Assembly (NCBI RefSeq): GCF_030936135.1
Contig: NC_082611.1
Span: 8,509,001 to 8,573,000, forward strand
From: Gavia stellata
Lineage: Eukaryota; Chordata; Aves; Gaviiformes; Gaviidae
DNA: 64,000 nt
Direction: 5' to 3'
This document shows positions 60,889 to 64,000 of this stretch, piece after piece. Made by a program: the position numbers and the translations under genes. The notes beneath the pieces were generated by a model that worked only from the letters and a program-made list of their open reading frames with translations, made no database searches and was not told the DNA's origin. How positions within the stretch are numbered: position 1 is the first letter of the stretch; every line of letters begins with the position of its first letter.

Positions 60889-63800
60889 CTAGAAATAAGC
60901 ATGTATGTAGTATTATAGAAACATGTTTATCATTTTAAGAAGTTCCTTCAAAAGATATTATCCATCTGCATTTATTTAAAACACGGAGTTTGAACATTTA
61001 ACTCTGTGGATATGACCAAAAATAAGAGGAAACTGAACAGAAAGGACGTGCTGGTAAAATATATCTATGCTCTACCACCCACCTGCCTGTTTTGGACTTA
61101 CTTGATTCGAGCTTAGAGGCCACAGCCAACATGACTAAGTTAAGTAGGTGATGAACAGTGATAGTCCCAAGCCTCAGGATTCTTTTTAAGTTGACAAACT
61201 TATATAGATATCTAAACACAGATATTAGAAATTTGGTCTTTTTGAAGACATTTCCCATGAGCCAAAACACCTGTCCTAAGAGAAAAGGCAGCTAGAAGAC
61301 ATCCTCACTTAAACTGTGTACAAATTTAAAATACATTCCTATAAGGCAGTATTGCCTCTTTCAATAAATGCATTCATGACAGTCTGCCAAATACACAGGT
61401 TGCTTTCCTAAGTGTAATGGATCTAATCAGCTCCACGCCAATTTCTATTTCTTGTGATTCACTAGGTGATTTCTCCATTTCAAGAATTTTAGACATGATC
61501 CCTAACCATTTTGCAAACACACTTCCAAATAATTTTCCAAAATTTTATATATAAACATTCTACAACACATTTTCTATGATTAAGTCAGGTTGTTATTATT
61601 ATTCACACAGGATCAAAAGCTTCAAATGGCATTTTGTAAAAATCTTAAGTCTTTGCCAGGGGAATTAAACATATTTTCATCCCTGTTTTCAATTGAGAAT
61701 AAAGGTATGTAGTTCCCTAGGAGACCACAGCACACATCTTGAGGGGTTGTTTCTGTTGTTGTTGTTTCTTTTTAAACAGGTGCCATGGGGGACTGGAAGA
61801 GTAGTAGTTGGACCATACCCTATTAAAATATATTTAGATATTACATCAATGTTAAAGTTAAACCATGTCAGGTGTCTTGGACTGACTGGATTTTTTGGGA
61901 ACATCTGAGTAGCAATAGGAACATCTGGGAACAGAATACAGTATAAATGAAGCCTGAAAAAGAAAGAAAATCAGAAGTTGATCACTAGTTAAGGGACATA
62001 CAAACCTCTCCACCTACCTCTTATACCTTCAAAAAACTACAAAAAGTAATTAAAAGATTTCCAGAAAAAGCTACAGCTTTTCATCATGTTCCACAGAATA
62101 CTTACTGATTTTAATTACATGTGAAAAGTAAATTGACATAATCAAAATACTGCTTCAAAAAGTGTTAGCATACTTTCGGAAGATCACATATTTTCTGTAC
62201 TATATACTAGGACCATTATTTATACAACAGTAAAAGCAAACCAAGAAAGGCAGGTTTTCAAACAAGTGATACTGTTTCTAGTTTTCACAATAGCTCTGGC
62301 ATTCTAACCTCATTAGAGAACATACATACTCCATTTCTAGATAATACGTATTCTTCAAACACAGATCAGCCATGATGTGAGGCTGCTCACCACCTTTTAG
62401 TCAAAATTCTGAAGAGGAAAAAAAACAAATCTCTGAAGAGGCCTCTCAGTAGTACAATTAATGTTCATTTAAATCAAGTCCTCCACATAACACCCATGTA
62501 TTTTTCCATTTGTAAGCTTCAAGAAAAAAGGGGAAGGTTAACAGCTGATTTATGTTTACTTCCTTCAGATATTCAGTAACCTTACTAAGAAGACTGAAAA
62601 TTACCTAAACCACAAATACAAGCATTTTGCGAAGTCATTAGCTAAATTAATGTAGCAAATATACACACAAGTAATACAGCTTTAGATAAAATTTAAGAGA
62701 TGCCTTTGAACTTCTAACTGAAACCAAATAATAAAAGGTAGCTTTACTACAAAAAAATAAACATATTTATATTATCAGGTATTACTAATTAAAATGAAAG
62801 ACATTTTTCCAAAACCACTCCACTTAATTTCCAAAAAGCTTCCTCACGTTCACCACCAACTTCACTGAGAAGTCAACTCACCACAGACCATCTACTGAAC
62901 AGATGCAGATTTTCCCCAACACGTGAATACATCATGACAATTACAGTATCTATTCCTCCCAGTAGAAGATGATCAAGAGTCCTGAACCCCCTAGAATGTT
63001 TCATCCAGAATACCAGATGCATTTGGGAAAGTTAGTCAAGCAAAAGTAAATCTCTACACGATGAACTCTGACACCAAGAGCACCTTTTATTATTCACAGA
63101 ATGCATTACTAGCATGTCTTAAAAGACTGCTATTCAAGGACTAACTTCAGACCAGATCCTTAAGAGGGAGGTATAAAGCACCTCAGCTGTCAACTGTATA
63201 AAACACTAAAAAAAGCTATCAAACTTTTATTTGGGGTTTATGGTACACTATAATGTCTCCTTGTTGATGCCCACATGGCTAACATGAATTTTACAGTGGC
63301 TTCCTGTTCCTGACAGGAGATGAGCATTACCACCTCTCATTAGCATCCTCCCCTGCTCCCCTATCTTCTTCTAGATGGTCTTTTTGACCAGCCTGTACTG
63401 AAACTTGGAACAATTCTTCAACGTTTGCTTTACCGCTTTCAATCTTACTGCTTCCTTTCAAAACCTGACAAGGGACTTGTGCACACAAAAGTGCATCTAT
63501 TGCCATTATGTTAGCTGGTCTAGTACAAGATGTTATCTCTACCTACAAACTTCTCACTCGAGCCCTTGAACTATCACAACTACAGCAGCATGACCACAAC
63601 ATAAACATTACCACGCTCACGCCAACTTAAGATCCCACTTTTGACCTCCCAAAGTTATCACAGCAAATCCAACTAGGAGGATTCAAACTCCTGGTGGTCT
63701 TATGCCAGTCTTCTGGCTTAACTCAAAATAAGACAAAATGAGCACTAACAATCGTAAGCTGCATTTATTGTACATGTTAGATGCACTGCACATGTATTCA

Positions 63801-64000
63801 GCTATTTCATATGAAAAAGACAACATATTTTGGTTGGAAATCCTTCTGTAAAGAAAACTGCACATTTATCAAGCCTAAAATCTAAGTGATTTATGCAAGT
63901 TACACTCTTCTCCATAATGTAACCATCTCTTAAGTGTCCTGGAATTAATACAGAAAAAAAAATATTGCTGCTGTTCATTACGTTACTTCCTAACCTTACA
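60889..64000 (-). other. LMTK2 intron 1 (partial)
   Basis: AT-rich with no CpG island, signal-peptide exon or repeat that I can see, so exon 1 and the promoter must lie further right. Confidence 0.6.

Noticed and set aside
1-64000. CRISPR arrays, operons, tRNA or rRNA genes, viral insertions
   Set aside because: None is visible. The only mobile DNA recognised is CR1 fragments; gene structure is that of a vertebrate nuclear genome.

Overview
This is vertebrate nuclear DNA, almost certainly from a bird or a close sauropsid relative. The genes are split by GT-AG introns with vertebrate-style exons. The only recognisable interspersed repeats are CR1-type LINE fragments, typical of birds and reptiles, and the introns are compact (all coding exons of one 1,200-residue gene fit in 21.4 kb). 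The species cannot be told from the sequence. No prokaryotic, viral, CRISPR or operon-like system is present.

The gene order TECPR1 - BHLHA15 - LMTK2 and the orientations match the human 7q21.3-q22.1 neighbourhood. (1) Positions 1-23.6 kb hold TECPR1 on the + strand: 24 coding exons, all with matching phases, joining to 1,204 codons plus stop, with a 3' UTR to about 23.6 kb. (2) 23.6-26.1 kb is intergenic, with one CR1 fragment and an unexplained GC-rich CpG island (24.29-25.13 kb). (3) 26.1-30.4 kb is BHLHA15 (MIST1) on the - strand: one coding exon (27,036-27,521), a splice acceptor just before the ATG, and a CpG island near 30 kb with a good splice donor that is probably the promoter and untranslated first exon. 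(4) 30.4-31.6 kb is intergenic. (5) From 31.6 kb to the end lies LMTK2 on the - strand: 13 coding exons (2 to 14) and a roughly 4-kb 3' UTR. Exon 1, with the first membrane segment or signal peptide, lies to the right of the window.

Functionally the three genes are neighbours, not a pathway. TECPR1 is an autophagy/lysosome-damage protein that binds ATG5. BHLHA15 is a bHLH transcription factor of secretory cells. LMTK2 is a membrane-anchored Ser/Thr kinase that binds protein phosphatase 1 and acts in endosomal and axonal transport.

The most notable observation is in BHLHA15. The reading frame stops at residue 161, but beyond the stop, in the same frame, the DNA still encodes most of the conserved vertebrate MIST1 C-terminal tail, broken by two stop codons exactly where glutamines are expected. 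Others are an orphan CpG island between convergent genes, a very weak splice donor after TECPR1 exon 4, and a perfect 30-bp inverted repeat in the LMTK2 3' UTR.
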